Source: Planctomycetota bacterium (lineage in GTDB: Bacteria; Planctomycetota; PUPC01; DSUN01). Taken from it: a stretch of DNA of 64,000 nt. The position numbers and the translations under genes are program-made. Shown piece by piece: positions 19,452-28,302 of the stretch. The stretch spans positions 1 through 64,000 of the forward strand of contig DAOOIT010000013.1 of the NCBI GenBank assembly GCA_035384565.1, in the 5' to 3' direction. The notes below the pieces were generated by a model. It was not told where the DNA came from. It saw only the letters and a program-made list of their open reading frames with translations, and made no database searches. Within the stretch, counting starts at the first letter, position 1. Every line of letters starts with the position of its first letter.

Positions 19452-19859
19452 TCAGTTGACCTTGATCTTGACCTTCTTGGGCTTGGCGGCCTCGACCTTG
19501 GGCAGGGCGAGGCGCAGGACGCCGTCCTTCACGGTCGCCTCGATCTTCTCGGTGTCAATGAGTTCGGACACGGTGAAGGCCCGCTCGTAGTTGCCCTGGC
19601 GATACTCGCAGTAGGTGAGCTCGTGGTCGGGCACGGCCTCGGGGGCGACGCGGCCGGTGACGGTGAGCACGCCGTCCTCGACCCGCACGTCCACGGCGCC
19701 CTCGTCGCAACCGGGGAGGTCCACGAGGAGCACGGCGCCGTGGTCGGTCTCGTAGATGTCGGCGGCGGGGGCGAAGACGGGCGTCCTCTCGGCGCGCTCG
19801 GCCTCGATGGGCTGTGTCTGGGCCGCCTGCTTCTGGAGTTCCTTGCTGTCGGGTGCCAT
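19452..19859 (-). CDS. small heat shock protein Hsp20 (second of two)
   Basis: A 135-residue alpha-crystallin-domain chaperone. An extended N-terminus (about 27 residues) precedes the domain, which runs from VFAPAADIYETDHGAVLLVDLPG through DGVLTVTGRV to DGVLRLALPKVEAAKPKKVKIKV. The conserved G-x-L (GVLRLALPK) is present, but a C-terminal IxI motif is only weak (IKV). These proteins hold unfolding proteins without ATP in the cytoplasm. GGAGGG precedes the ATG, and only 18 bases separate it from the upstream hsp20, so the two are probably co-transcribed. Confidence 0.9.
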   Translation of the reverse strand: MAPDSKELQKQAAQTQPIEAERAERTPVFAPAADIYETDHGAVLLVDLPGCDEGAVDVRVEDGVLTVTGRVAPEAVPDHELTYCEYRQGNYERAFTVSELIDTEKIEATVKDGVLRLALPKVEAAKPKKVKIKVN

Positions 19860-19877
19860 GGGGGTGTCCCTCCTTTC

Positions 19878-20327
19878 TCAGTTGCTCGCCTTGACGGCGA
19901 TTTGCTTGGGCTTGTCGGCTTCGAGCCGGGGGAGACGGATGCGGAGCACGCCCTTGGCGTAGGTGGCCTCGACCTTCTCGGGCTCGACGCGATAGGGGAG
20001 CTGAATGGTTCGGGTGAAGCTGCCGGACTCGCGTTCGAGCTGGTTCACCACCTGGCCTTCCCTGGCCTCGACGGGTTCGCGGGTGCCGCTGAGGGTGAGG
20101 GTGTCGCCCACGACCGAGATGTCGAGCTTGTCGGGCGCCACGCCCGGCAGCTCAGCGGTCACGACGGTGTCGTCGCGGCCGGTCCACACGTTGACGGGCG
20201 GCCAGACGCGCGCGGCGGTGGCGGGCATGAGGCCCGAGAAGAGGCGGTGCATGTCGCGCTCGAGGCGCTGCATCTCGCGCAGGGGCTCCCACGGCCACAG
20301 GTCTCGCACTCTCCTTGGCCACAGCAT
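19878..20327 (-). CDS. small heat shock protein Hsp20 (first of two)
   Basis: The start ATG at 20327 is chosen because AAGGAGG lies seven bases upstream; an upstream ATG at 20333 is too close to it and the longer frame to 20408 would begin inside the promoter. The 149-residue protein has the class A Hsp20 pattern: MQRLERDMHRLFSG, then the alpha-crystallin domain from PPVNVWTGRDDTVVTAELPG to GVLRIRLPRLEADKPKQIAVK. The NQLERESGSFTRTIQLP stretch is typical for bacterial Hsp20. It heads a two-gene unit behind a sigma54-type promoter. Confidence 0.92.
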   Translation of the reverse strand: MLWPRRVRDLWPWEPLREMQRLERDMHRLFSGLMPATAARVWPPVNVWTGRDDTVVTAELPGVAPDKLDISVVGDTLTLSGTREPVEAREGQVVNQLERESGSFTRTIQLPYRVEPEKVEATYAKGVLRIRLPRLEADKPKQIAVKASN

Positions 20328-20406
20328 GTTCATCCCTCCTTGTGCTAGGGGTTGCGTCGAGCGGCCACCGTAGCCGCTCGCTCTTTCTCGTCGGCCTGAA
20401 ATCGCC

Positions 20407-20425
20407 AAAGCAACGAGTGTGCCAA
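20407..20425 (-). promoter_or_regulatory. sigma54-type promoter of the hsp20 operon
   Basis: On the minus strand 20425-20407 reads TTGGCACACTCGTTGCTTT. It matches the -24/-12 consensus, with GG and GC separated by exactly ten bases. Transcription would begin near 20398, about 70 bases before the hsp20 ATG. The short palindromes GTATAC and CTCTAGAG lie upstream at 20460-20472 and could bind an activator. No CIRCE operator was found in this gap. Confidence 0.6.
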
Positions 20426-20554
20426 CAGACTGACCCCGAGGAGGGCCTGCTTTCTAAGTGTATACTCTAGAGCGACTTGTGTAATATGGCGCTCGATGCG
20501 TAGCAGATCGGGGCAGTGCACCGGGACGGCGTCGGCTGCCAAAATGGCAGGCCC

Positions 20555-21682
20555 CTAGCGGGGGAACGTGGCTCGCAGGGCCTCGAGGTAGGCCGTGCCC
20601 GTGCGCTCCTCGGGCAGCAGGTAGCTGCCCTCGGTCCACTCGTTCCAGGCGTTGAGCATCACGGCGAAGGGCTTGGCGGGGTCGGCCTCGATGTGGCGGC
20701 GGGCGTCGGCGCAGAGCTGGCCATAGAGCTCGGGCGTGTTGCCCACGACGAGGGACATGTACGGGTAGTCGTGCCGCCCGGTGGCGGGGGAGGGCGGGAA
20801 GGGCCAAGGCAGGTCGGCGACGCAGCGGGGCGTGACGTCCCAGCCCATCGAGACGACGGGCAGGTGGGGCAGGGGGGCGGCGCTCAGGCGCTGCCACGAG
20901 GCGCGGTGGGCGGCCATCACGTCCTCGTAGCGGTCAAGGAGGTCGGGGCCGGCCTTGCCCGACGAGTTCACCACGTAGGTGGTCGTGCTGCGGAAGCCGG
21001 CCTCCTTGAGCATGGGCACGGGGTCGGGCGACCAGAGCATGGCGTTCCAGTGCAGGGGCGGCAGGCCGGCGGCGCGGAGCTTGCGGTCCATCTTGGCCAG
21101 GAGCTTGCGCGTGGCCGGCGCCCCGCCCAGCTCGTTGACGAACTTGACGGGCTGGAAGACACTGTAGAAGAGGCGTCCGCCCACCTGCCAGTAGTTGGGC
21201 TGGGCGAAGTAGTGCTCGATCGAGTAGTCCATCACGCGCTCGAGGTCGCGGGCCGAGTGGCGGCTGGGGAGCCACATGTTCCACGGCTTGCCGAAGGGCG
21301 GGGGAAAGTAGTCGGCCCAATCGTGATTGGCCCACATGAGGGCGAACTTCAGGCGGCGCGCGGGGGTCTTGAGGAAGCCCTGTTCGAGCGCCTCCTCCAT
21401 GATGCGCACGCCGCTGTACCAGTACCAGTCGAAGAGGAACACGTCAATGCCGTGGTCGGCGGCCAGGGTGGCCTCGCGGGCGGCCCAGGCGGGGTCGCTC
21501 TCGTCGAAGCAGCCCCATTCGGGGCGCAACGGCTGGCGATGGCCGGGGAAGCGCGGGATGGCGGACTTCACGAGTTCCCACTCGCACCAGCCCTCGCCCT
21601 TCCACGAGCTGGCGTGGTCGTAGTTGTGCCACAGCGGGCAGTAGATCGCCACCACCTCGGGTCGGCGCGCGGGTCTGGCCAT
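20555..21682 (-). CDS. WbsX-like (GH99-like) glycoside hydrolase family protein
   Basis: This 375-residue cytoplasmic-looking protein (no signal) matches the WbsX/glycosyltransferase-associated TIM-barrel family related to GH99. Landmarks are the opening VVAIYCPLWHNYDH, the DHGIDVFLFDWYWYSG segment with an acidic centre, FALMWANHDWADYF, and the C-terminal MLNAWNEWTEGSYLLPE, where NEWTEG is the family signature with a likely catalytic Glu. WbsX genes often lie in polysaccharide clusters; here it stands alone between hsp20 and thuA. GGAG lies six bases before the ATG. Confidence 0.85.
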   Translation of the reverse strand: MARPARRPEVVAIYCPLWHNYDHASSWKGEGWCEWELVKSAIPRFPGHRQPLRPEWGCFDESDPAWAAREATLAADHGIDVFLFDWYWYSGVRIMEEALEQGFLKTPARRLKFALMWANHDWADYFPPPFGKPWNMWLPSRHSARDLERVMDYSIEHYFAQPNYWQVGGRLFYSVFQPVKFVNELGGAPATRKLLAKMDRKLRAAGLPPLHWNAMLWSPDPVPMLKEAGFRSTTTYVVNSSGKAGPDLLDRYEDVMAAHRASWQRLSAAPLPHLPVVSMGWDVTPRCVADLPWPFPPSPATGRHDYPYMSLVVGNTPELYGQLCADARRHIEADPAKPFAVMLNAWNEWTEGSYLLPEERTGTAYLEALRATFPR

Positions 21683-21717
21683 CGGTTGCTCCTTGGGTTG
21701 AGGAACTGATCGTCGGC

Positions 21718-21746
21718 AGTCTATCGCAAAGTCTTCCGCGGTTCAA
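21718..21746 (-). promoter_or_regulatory. sigma70-type promoter of the WbsX-like gene
   Basis: On the minus strand: TTGAAC (21746-21741), a 17-base spacer, TAGACT (21723-21718), about 35 bases before the start codon at 21682. Confidence 0.5.
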
Positions 21747-21840
21747 TCGGCTTGATCCGGCCTTGCCGACATGGTATTGATAGGCCACTCGAGGCAACCG
21801 GGGCCTCGGTGTCTCAGGGCAATCTTTCGAGGACGACGCT

Positions 21841-22467
21841 GTGGCGAAGCTGAAGACGCTGGTGTACTCGGGCGGCGAGATTCACGACTGGAAGGGCTGC
21901 GGCGACGCGATCCAGGCGGCGCTCGAGGCCGCAGGGCAGTTCGAGATCACGCGGGTGAACAACGACCTCGACTGCCTGGTCGCCCCGAACCTCGACCCCT
22001 ACGATGTCATCGTCTTCTACCACACGGTCGGCTCGATCACCGAGCCGCAGCTCAAGGGCCTGCTCAAGTTCGTCGAGGGCGGCAAGGGCTACGTGGGCAT
22101 CCACTCGGCGGCCGACTCGTTCCGCGAGTGCTCGACCTATCGCTACTTCGTCGGCGGCTACTTCGTCACTCACCCGCGCTATCGCCAGTACCAGGTGAGC
22201 GTGGTGGACACGACCCACCCGATCACGAAGGACATCGAGGAGTTCTTCGTCACCGACGAGCAATACATCACGGGCTACGACCCGAACAACAACATCCTGG
22301 CCACGGCCCTCTGGCGCGGCAAGACGGTGCCCGTCGTGTGGACGAAGGGCCACGGCAAGGGCCGCGTCGCCTACATCGCCCTCGGCCACAACGCCGAGAG
22401 CTGCCGCGACGAGACGTTCAAGACCCTGCTCGCCCGCGCCACCGTGTGGGCCGCGGCAAGGGCGTGA
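21841..22467 (+). CDS. ThuA-domain protein
   Basis: A 208-residue ThuA-like protein with a glutamine-amidotransferase-like (flavodoxin-like) fold. It opens KTLVYSGGEIHDWKGCGDA and continues with DPYDVIVFYHTVGSITEPQ, GGKGYVGIHSAADSF, VVDTTHPITKDI and VVWTKGHGKGRVAYIALGHNAE, which are the usual blocks. ThuA takes part in trehalose and related sugar use in rhizobia, where 3-keto sugar intermediates are involved; the reaction of this protein is unknown. The start is GTG at 21841 with CGAGGA seven bases upstream. No signal peptide. A DUF1080 protein of the same functional circle is encoded at 28303. Confidence 0.88.
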   Translation: MAKLKTLVYSGGEIHDWKGCGDAIQAALEAAGQFEITRVNNDLDCLVAPNLDPYDVIVFYHTVGSITEPQLKGLLKFVEGGKGYVGIHSAADSFRECSTYRYFVGGYFVTHPRYRQYQVSVVDTTHPITKDIEEFFVTDEQYITGYDPNNNILATALWRGKTVPVVWTKGHGKGRVAYIALGHNAESCRDETFKTLLARATVWAAARA

Positions 22468-22494
22468 CAATGGGGGAAAGCAGGACATTCGCGC

Positions 22495-24219
22495 ATGAGC
22501 GCTCCGACGAACTCGGAACTCCTGGCCCTACTGGACTGCCTTGAGACAGTCCCTGCAGATGACCTTGAGACCGTCTGGCTAGAGTTCAAGCCGTGGGGGG
22601 ATCCAAAGGACTGCATGAGGATTGCGTCAGAGTACGCCATCTGCATGGCGAACTCCGAAGGCGGAGTGATTGTGTTCGGCGTGGCGGACCGCACACGGGG
22701 GCGCACCGCCGCTATCCATGGGGCTCAAGGCTACGTTCTGGACACGTGGCGCCGAGGCATCTACGACTCCACGACACCGAGCCTCGTCGTCCAGGTTGAG
22801 GAACTCCGCGTGCCAGAAGGCACAGGGCGGTTGCTCGTCGTCCGCGTCCCCAAGGGGGCCGACCCGCCATACGGCACGAGCCAAGGTGTGTTCCGCAGAC
22901 GGGTGGGCAAGAACTGCATGCCAATGGACGCCTAGGCTTTTGCGAAAGGCAAGGTGGCCTCTGGCGCGCTGGACTGGAGCGGGGAAGCGGCGGAGGGGGT
23001 CGGGATTGCGGAACTGGACCCTGTGGAGATCGCCAGGGCCCGTGGCATACTGCGGCGGATGGACGCTTCATCAGAACTGCTGCGGCTCGACGATCGGGCG
23101 CTCCTTGCCGGTCTGGGCGCGGTACGCGGCGACCGTGTGACCCACACCGGACTTCTGCTCTACGGCCGCGAGGAGGTGCTCTCGGCCGTCTGCCCGCAGC
23201 ATCAGGTGCATTACGTGCACCAGGTCTCCGACACACAACTCGCTCGGAACGACGCCTATCGGATGGGGCTCCTGAATGTCCTGGAGCGCCTTGAGCAGGC
23301 ATTCTCGGGGCCCGCCAACCCTGAGCAGGAACTCGAGATTGGCTTCTTCAAGCTGCGCGTTCCCGCGTTCCCGTTGGAGGTCGTGCGCGAAGCCCTGCTC
23401 AACGCAGTCACCCACAGGGACTATTCTGATCCCGGCGAGGTCCTGGTCCGCCACACGCCGCGTGAGCTCGTCGTGACGAGCCCGGAGGGATTCCTGGCCA
23501 ATATCACGCCGAGCAACATCCTCCGCGCCGAGCCGGTAAGCCGGAACGGAACCCTTGCGCAGGCCCTCCAGCGACTTCGGCTCGTGGAGCGCGCAGGGAT
23601 CGGGCGCCATCGCATATTCATCCCCACGCTCTCCTATGGCAAGCGCACACCCGAGTATGAGACAGACGGTACTCGGGTGACATTGCGCATCTTCGATGGC
23701 GGGTTCGACGAGCGCATGGCCCGCCTCGTCGCCAAGTGGCGCAACGAAGGCAGGGACATCGGCCTTGATGTCCTCCTCATCCTCTCCTTTCTGCGGGAGA
23801 ACGCATTTGTTGATACACCGTCGGCATCTCGGCTCTTGCAGCTATCCCGGGACGCAGCGCGGGCCGTCCTCGACCAGTTGGCGCAGCCGCGTGCCGGGAT
23901 TCTGGAAAGGCGCGGTAGGACGAAGGCCGCCACCTACCATCTGGCAAAGGGGGTCGCCAAGGACCTCCTTGGAAAAGCCGCCTACACAAAGACGCGGGGG
24001 CTGAACCCAATCCGCTACGCTGAGATGGTGAAAGCGTACCTGGACGATCACGGCTCGATAACGCCTCAGGAGTGCCGTGAGCTACTTGGACTCGGCGAGT
24101 CACAGTCCGCCCGTGTCGAGGTCTCCCGGTACCTGACGCAGTGGTCCCAGAAAGGGGGCTTCCTCCGTCGAGACGGCAAGCCACCCAAGGTTCGCTATCA
24201 CCCGGCCACGGAGCGTTAG
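22495..24219 (+). pseudogene. AlbA_2 / ATPase-domain transcriptional regulator interrupted by in-frame TAG
   Basis: One reading frame runs from the ATG at 22495 to 24219, broken only by a TAG codon at 22933-22935. The first part (146 codons) is an AlbA_2/Schlafen-like domain (VWLEFKPWGDPKDC, MANSEGGVIVFGV, GVFRRRVGKNCMPM). The part after the stop has the HATPase_c_4-like block EALLNAVTHRDYSDPGEV through LRLVERAGIGRHRI and then winged-helix segments. Family members are single proteins, so this is one gene cut by one base change (CAG to TAG would restore it), an assembly error, or an amber readthrough. Base composition is less GC-rich than the neighbours, hinting at acquisition. Confidence 0.85.
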
Positions 24220-24373
24220 CACGAGCGTTAGCGCTGCACCCGCGCCATCGCGCGGCACAAGACATGGCCACAAGGTGCTGCCCACACGGCACTTAGGTCT
24301 TGGGTGTGTGTTAGCAGAGCGTTAGCAGTTGACTGCGGCCGGCGTGGTCGCTCAGCTCTAAGGAGTTGCCCGA

Positions 24374-25348
24374 GTGAACAGTCTGGCGGTTTCTTTCCTC
24401 ATTGTCGGCCTAGCCGCCATGTCTGGAGCCGCCCAGGTGCCCGCCAAGTTCGAGCTGCCCTTCACGGCCACGACGAAGGACCAGGCCCTCGCCTGGCAGA
24501 AGCAGGCGCGGGCACGGCTGCTCGACCTCGTCGAGCGGCAGACGACCCGCATCTCGACCGATGAGGTCGCCCTCGACGTCCGCTCGGGCGAGCCGAAGGA
24601 CATGGGGGACTACACGCTCTACCCGCAGCGCTTCCGCGGCAGCAATCGCACGGGCGTCTTCTATCCCCTCCGCCTCGCCATCCCCAAGGGCAAAGGCCCC
24701 TTCCCCGCCATGCTGTGCCTCCACGGCCACGGGGGCAAGGCCGAAGAGGTCTTCGACCCCAAGACCATCTACCACGGCTTCGCCGACCGCTTCGCGCGTG
24801 GCGGCTACGTGGTCGCCGCCCCGTCGCTGCCCCACCACCAGTACGCGGCGATGGCGCTATGGGACCTGATGCGGTGCGTGGACATCCTGGCCGAGCGGCC
24901 CGAGGTGGACCCCAAGCGCATCGGCGTGGCCGGCCTCTCGATGGGCGGCGAGTGGACGATGTGGCTCGCCGCCTGCGACGAGCGCCTGCGCGTGGCCGTG
25001 GTCAGCGGCTGGATGTGCACCACCGAGGGCGTCTTCTCCGTGCCCAACTGCGCCTGCTGGTGCCTGCCCGGCTTCGTCGAGCTGATGGACGTGTGCGAGG
25101 CGCACCTCCTCATCGCGCCGCGTCCTCTGCTCTTCGAGAGCGCCGAGCAGGACGGCTGTTTCCCCATCCGCTACACACGGGAAGGCTACGCCCGCGTGCG
25201 GGCCGGCTACAAGGTCTTCGGCGCCGAGGAGAACGTGAAGCAGGACGTTTTTTCTGCTGGACACGAGTGGCATGGTCTGGTAGCATACGGCTTCGTTGAC
25301 CAGGCCCTCGGCGGCCGCGCGGCGCAGCTCCCCCGGCCCGCGCCGTAG
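24374..25348 (+). CDS. exported alpha/beta-hydrolase (acetyl-xylan-esterase / dienelactone-hydrolase-like)
   Basis: The start is GTG with AAGGAG eight bases upstream and a signal peptide (LAVSFLIVGLAAMSGAAQV). The 324-residue enzyme has a complete triad: nucleophile Ser189 in GLSMGGEW, Asp260 in SAEQDGCFP and His297 in AGHEWHG, with the oxyanion region LCLHGHGGKAEE. This architecture fits secreted esterases that strip acetyl or other groups from plant or algal polysaccharides. The ester substrate cannot be read from sequence. The upstream gap 24220-24373 holds several copies of GAGCGTTAGC. Confidence 0.85.
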   Translation: MNSLAVSFLIVGLAAMSGAAQVPAKFELPFTATTKDQALAWQKQARARLLDLVERQTTRISTDEVALDVRSGEPKDMGDYTLYPQRFRGSNRTGVFYPLRLAIPKGKGPFPAMLCLHGHGGKAEEVFDPKTIYHGFADRFARGGYVVAAPSLPHHQYAAMALWDLMRCVDILAERPEVDPKRIGVAGLSMGGEWTMWLAACDERLRVAVVSGWMCTTEGVFSVPNCACWCLPGFVELMDVCEAHLLIAPRPLLFESAEQDGCFPIRYTREGYARVRAGYKVFGAEENVKQDVFSAGHEWHGLVAYGFVDQALGGRAAQLPRPAP

Positions 25349-25381
25349 AAACACATGCCCAACTCCGGAGGTGTTGCCGCG

Positions 25382-26881
25382 ATGTCGCGAACCCTTGGTG
25401 TCCGGGGACCGACTGGTGCCCTCGTCGTGACGCTCGCGCTGGTGGGAACGGCCCAAGCCACCCTGGTGTCTTACTGGCCCCTCAACGACGGGCCGGGCTC
25501 GAGCACCGCCGCCAACGCGGTGGCCGGCATGCCCACGGGCACACTGACGAACATTGACCCCTCGACCGACTGGGTGACGGGCTACAACGGCTCGGGCTAC
25601 GCTCTCGACCTCGATGGCTCCAACGACTGGGTGAACCTGGGCACCAATGCGACGCTCGACGCGATTGATAACCCCCTCACCGCCAGCCTGTGGGCAAGGA
25701 CCACCGCCGCCGGCGCCTGGTATCGCAGCCTGTTCTCCAAGTTCGGCGGCACGCCCTTCTGGGGCATTGGCTGGATCAACGCCAATTACCTCGGCTTCGT
25801 CATCCGCGGCACGGGCGGCGACTTCCGCCCCGACGGCCCGCAATACTGGGGCCTCGACGGCCAGTGGCACTTCCACCTGGGCCTCCGCGGCAACGGCAAG
25901 GTCACCTACTTTGGCGACGGCGAGGTGCTCGATACGCGTGCCGACAACGGCGTCTCGACCGTGAACACGGCGGTGATCAACCTCGGCTCCCACAACGCCA
26001 GCCAATTCGTCGCCGCCACCGTGGATGAGCCGGCCCTCTGGAACGAGGCCCTGAAGATGCGGCAGATCCTCGCCCTCGCCAGCGGCGCCTACACGCCGGC
26101 CACCCTGCCGCCCGCAAGCGCCTTCTCGCAGAACCCCATCGAGGCCGCAGGCCCGGCCGGCTACTGGCGCCTGGAAGAAACCATCGCCGGCGGCGGGGCC
26201 GGCGACTGGTCGGGCAACGACTACCACATGAATGGCTCGGCCACCGGCCTCACCAAGGCCATCCCCCGTCCGCTGTTCTACGACCCCAACAACCGCGCCA
26301 TGGCTTTCGACGGCGCGAACGGCTACTTCACCACCGGCGCCGCCATCCTCTCCACCGACTTCGCGGGCGGCGGCGCCTACTCGGTGGAACTGTGGTTCAA
26401 CGCCGCCACGCGCCACCAGGGCGACCTGCTCGCCTTCACCACCGCGGCGGGCCACGCCATCCTGCTCGAACTGGAGACCGACGGCCGCATCCGATTCCTC
26501 CACCGCTGGCCCGCCGGCGGCAGCGGGGGCACCGACCTCTATTCGACCACCCTCTACAGCACCGGCGCCTGGCACCACCTGGTGGCCGTGAAGGATGGGG
26601 CCGACATGAAGCTCTACATTGACAGCCTGCTCGACCCCGCCACGGCGAGCGACGCCTCGACCATCGCCGGCGCCCTGAGCCTCACCCTCGGGCGCATCAC
26701 CCCCACGACGGCCGGGCGTTACTTCAACGGCATGCTCGACGAGATTGTGCTCTACAACCGCGCGCTCACCTACGACGAGATTCTCTACCACTTCACGGGC
26801 ATCTTCGTCCCCGAGCCCACAGGCCTCGCCCTCCTGGGCCTCGGCGCGCTGGGCCTGCTGCGCCGCCGGCGCACGCATTGA
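25382..26881 (+). CDS. PEP-CTERM protein with two LamG domains
   Basis: The ATG at 25382 is preferred because GGAGG lies ten bases upstream; an earlier in-frame ATG at 25355 has none. The 499-residue protein has a signal peptide cleaved near AQA. Two concanavalin-like/LamG domains follow (VSYWPLNDGPGSS to EALKMRQIL; YWRLEETIAGGG to DEIVLYNRALTYDEI). It ends with a PEP-CTERM signal: VPEPTGLALLGLGALGLL plus an arginine tail. Such proteins are sorted by exosortase, which is not in the window. LamG domains usually bind carbohydrate or matrix; the ligand is unknown. Confidence 0.92.
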   Translation: MSRTLGVRGPTGALVVTLALVGTAQATLVSYWPLNDGPGSSTAANAVAGMPTGTLTNIDPSTDWVTGYNGSGYALDLDGSNDWVNLGTNATLDAIDNPLTASLWARTTAAGAWYRSLFSKFGGTPFWGIGWINANYLGFVIRGTGGDFRPDGPQYWGLDGQWHFHLGLRGNGKVTYFGDGEVLDTRADNGVSTVNTAVINLGSHNASQFVAATVDEPALWNEALKMRQILALASGAYTPATLPPASAFSQNPIEAAGPAGYWRLEETIAGGGAGDWSGNDYHMNGSATGLTKAIPRPLFYDPNNRAMAFDGANGYFTTGAAILSTDFAGGGAYSVELWFNAATRHQGDLLAFTTAAGHAILLELETDGRIRFLHRWPAGGSGGTDLYSTTLYSTGAWHHLVAVKDGADMKLYIDSLLDPATASDASTIAGALSLTLGRITPTTAGRYFNGMLDEIVLYNRALTYDEILYHFTGIFVPEPTGLALLGLGALGLLRRRRTH

Positions 26882-26906
26882 AGCCCCGCGGCGTCTCCGC
26901 TATAAT
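26878..26906 (+). promoter_or_regulatory. sigma70-type promoter of the methyltransferase gene
   Basis: TTGAAG (26878-26883), a 17-base spacer and a consensus TATAAT (26901-26906). The -35 box overlaps the last codons of the PEP-CTERM gene. The GTG start lies 39 bases downstream. Confidence 0.6.
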
Positions 26907-26945
26907 GCCTCCGTGCCGGCCCATCCCAGCCGGCGGAGACGCATC

Positions 26946-28253
26946 GTGAGCGACGACGTCCGCCCTGGCCCTGTCCGCACGCCCTTCTCGCAACTCGAGC
27001 CCCCCGCCCGCTCGACCATGGGCCTCACGGGCGCCGAGCGGCGGCGCATCTTCCTCGACGGCCGCGGCTTCGCCGGCCACCCCGACATCGAGAAGAACCT
27101 CCGCACCTTCGGCTGCGACCTGTCGCTCATCGAGTTCCCCGAGTGGCAGCGCACCAAACACGTCCACCGACTCCACCCCTACCTCGGCAAGTTCGTGCCC
27201 CAGCTCGTCGAGCTGTTCCTCCGCCGCTTCTTCCGGGCGGGCGACACGATCCTCGACCCCTTCGGCGGCTCGGGCACCACGCTCGTCGAGGCCAACGCCC
27301 TGGGCATCCACGCCCTCGGCATCGAGCTGTCGCCCTTCAACTGCCTGATCATCGGGGCCAAGACGCGACGGCACGACCTCGCCCTGCTGCGCCGCGAGAC
27401 CCGCGACGCCCTCGAACGCCTGGAGGCATTCGCCGAGGCGCGGTCGGCCACGGGCCTCTTGCCCTTCGACGGAGCCAACGAGCCATCGGAGACGCTGGCG
27501 GGCGACAGCGAGTACCTGAGCACCTGGTTCGCCCCGCAGGCGCTTCAGGAGCTGCTCTTCTATCGCAGCCTCATCGCCGACTATGCGAGCCGGGATGTGA
27601 TGCGGATCATCCTGAGCCGCGCGGCGCGCTCGTGCCGCCTCATCCCGCACTTCGACCTGGCGCGGCCCAAGGCGCCGCTCAAGGTCGGCGAGCAATACTA
27701 CTGCGTCAAGCACCGCCGCCTGTGCGAGCCGATCGCCGAGGCGCGCAAGTTCCTCCGCCGCTACTCCGCCGACACGGTGCGGCGGCTCGAGGAGTTCGAG
27801 AAGCTCCGCTCCGACGCCGCGGTCACGGTGCTCGAGGGCGACGCCCGCACCACGCCCCTGCCCGAGGGCGTGCGGCTCGACGGCGTGTTCACCTCGCCGC
27901 CGTACGTGGGGATGATTGACTACCACGAGCAGCACCGCTATGCTTACGAGCTGTTCCCGGAACTCGAGCGACGCGACGAGCAGGAGATCGGCCCGATGTC
28001 GCTCGGCAAGGGCAAGAAGGCGCAGCGCGCCTACCAGGCCGACATGGCGGCGGTCTTCCGCCACATCCGGCCCTGGCTGAAGCCCGAGGCCAAGCTGTTC
28101 GTCGTGGCCAACGACCGCCACGGCCTCTATCCCGCCATCGGCGAGATGGCCGGGCTGAGGCTTGTAGATACGTTCCACCGCCCCGTGCCCATGCGCACGG
28201 AGCGTGACACGACGACCTACTTCGAAAGCATCTTCTGGTTTGAGTTGGCGTGA
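26946..28253 (+). CDS. orphan DNA methyltransferase (N4-cytosine / N6-adenine type)
   Basis: The 435-residue protein has the S-adenosylmethionine motif DPFGGSGTT (from D104) first and the catalytic SPPY (S317-Y320) about 210 residues later. The order AdoMet, variable region, catalytic motif is that of alpha-class amino-methyltransferases. HPYLGKFVPQLVELF before motif I is a further family landmark. Serine in SPPY is common in N4-cytosine enzymes but does not settle the target. The middle 200 residues would hold target recognition. Start is GTG with GGAG upstream. No restriction endonuclease gene lies nearby, so it looks solitary. Confidence 0.85.
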   Translation: MSDDVRPGPVRTPFSQLEPPARSTMGLTGAERRRIFLDGRGFAGHPDIEKNLRTFGCDLSLIEFPEWQRTKHVHRLHPYLGKFVPQLVELFLRRFFRAGDTILDPFGGSGTTLVEANALGIHALGIELSPFNCLIIGAKTRRHDLALLRRETRDALERLEAFAEARSATGLLPFDGANEPSETLAGDSEYLSTWFAPQALQELLFYRSLIADYASRDVMRIILSRAARSCRLIPHFDLARPKAPLKVGEQYYCVKHRRLCEPIAEARKFLRRYSADTVRRLEEFEKLRSDAAVTVLEGDARTTPLPEGVRLDGVFTSPPYVGMIDYHEQHRYAYELFPELERRDEQEIGPMSLGKGKKAQRAYQADMAAVFRHIRPWLKPEAKLFVVANDRHGLYPAIGEMAGLRLVDTFHRPVPMRTERDTTTYFESIFWFELA

Positions 28254-28302
28254 AGAGGGGCGCCCGCGAAACACGCGAACAGACGCGAAAGAGGAAAGGA
28301 GA

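Noticed and set aside
19878..20408. A longer Hsp20 start at 20408
   Set aside because: It would start inside the sigma54-type promoter and lacks a ribosome site; AAGGAGG supports 20327.
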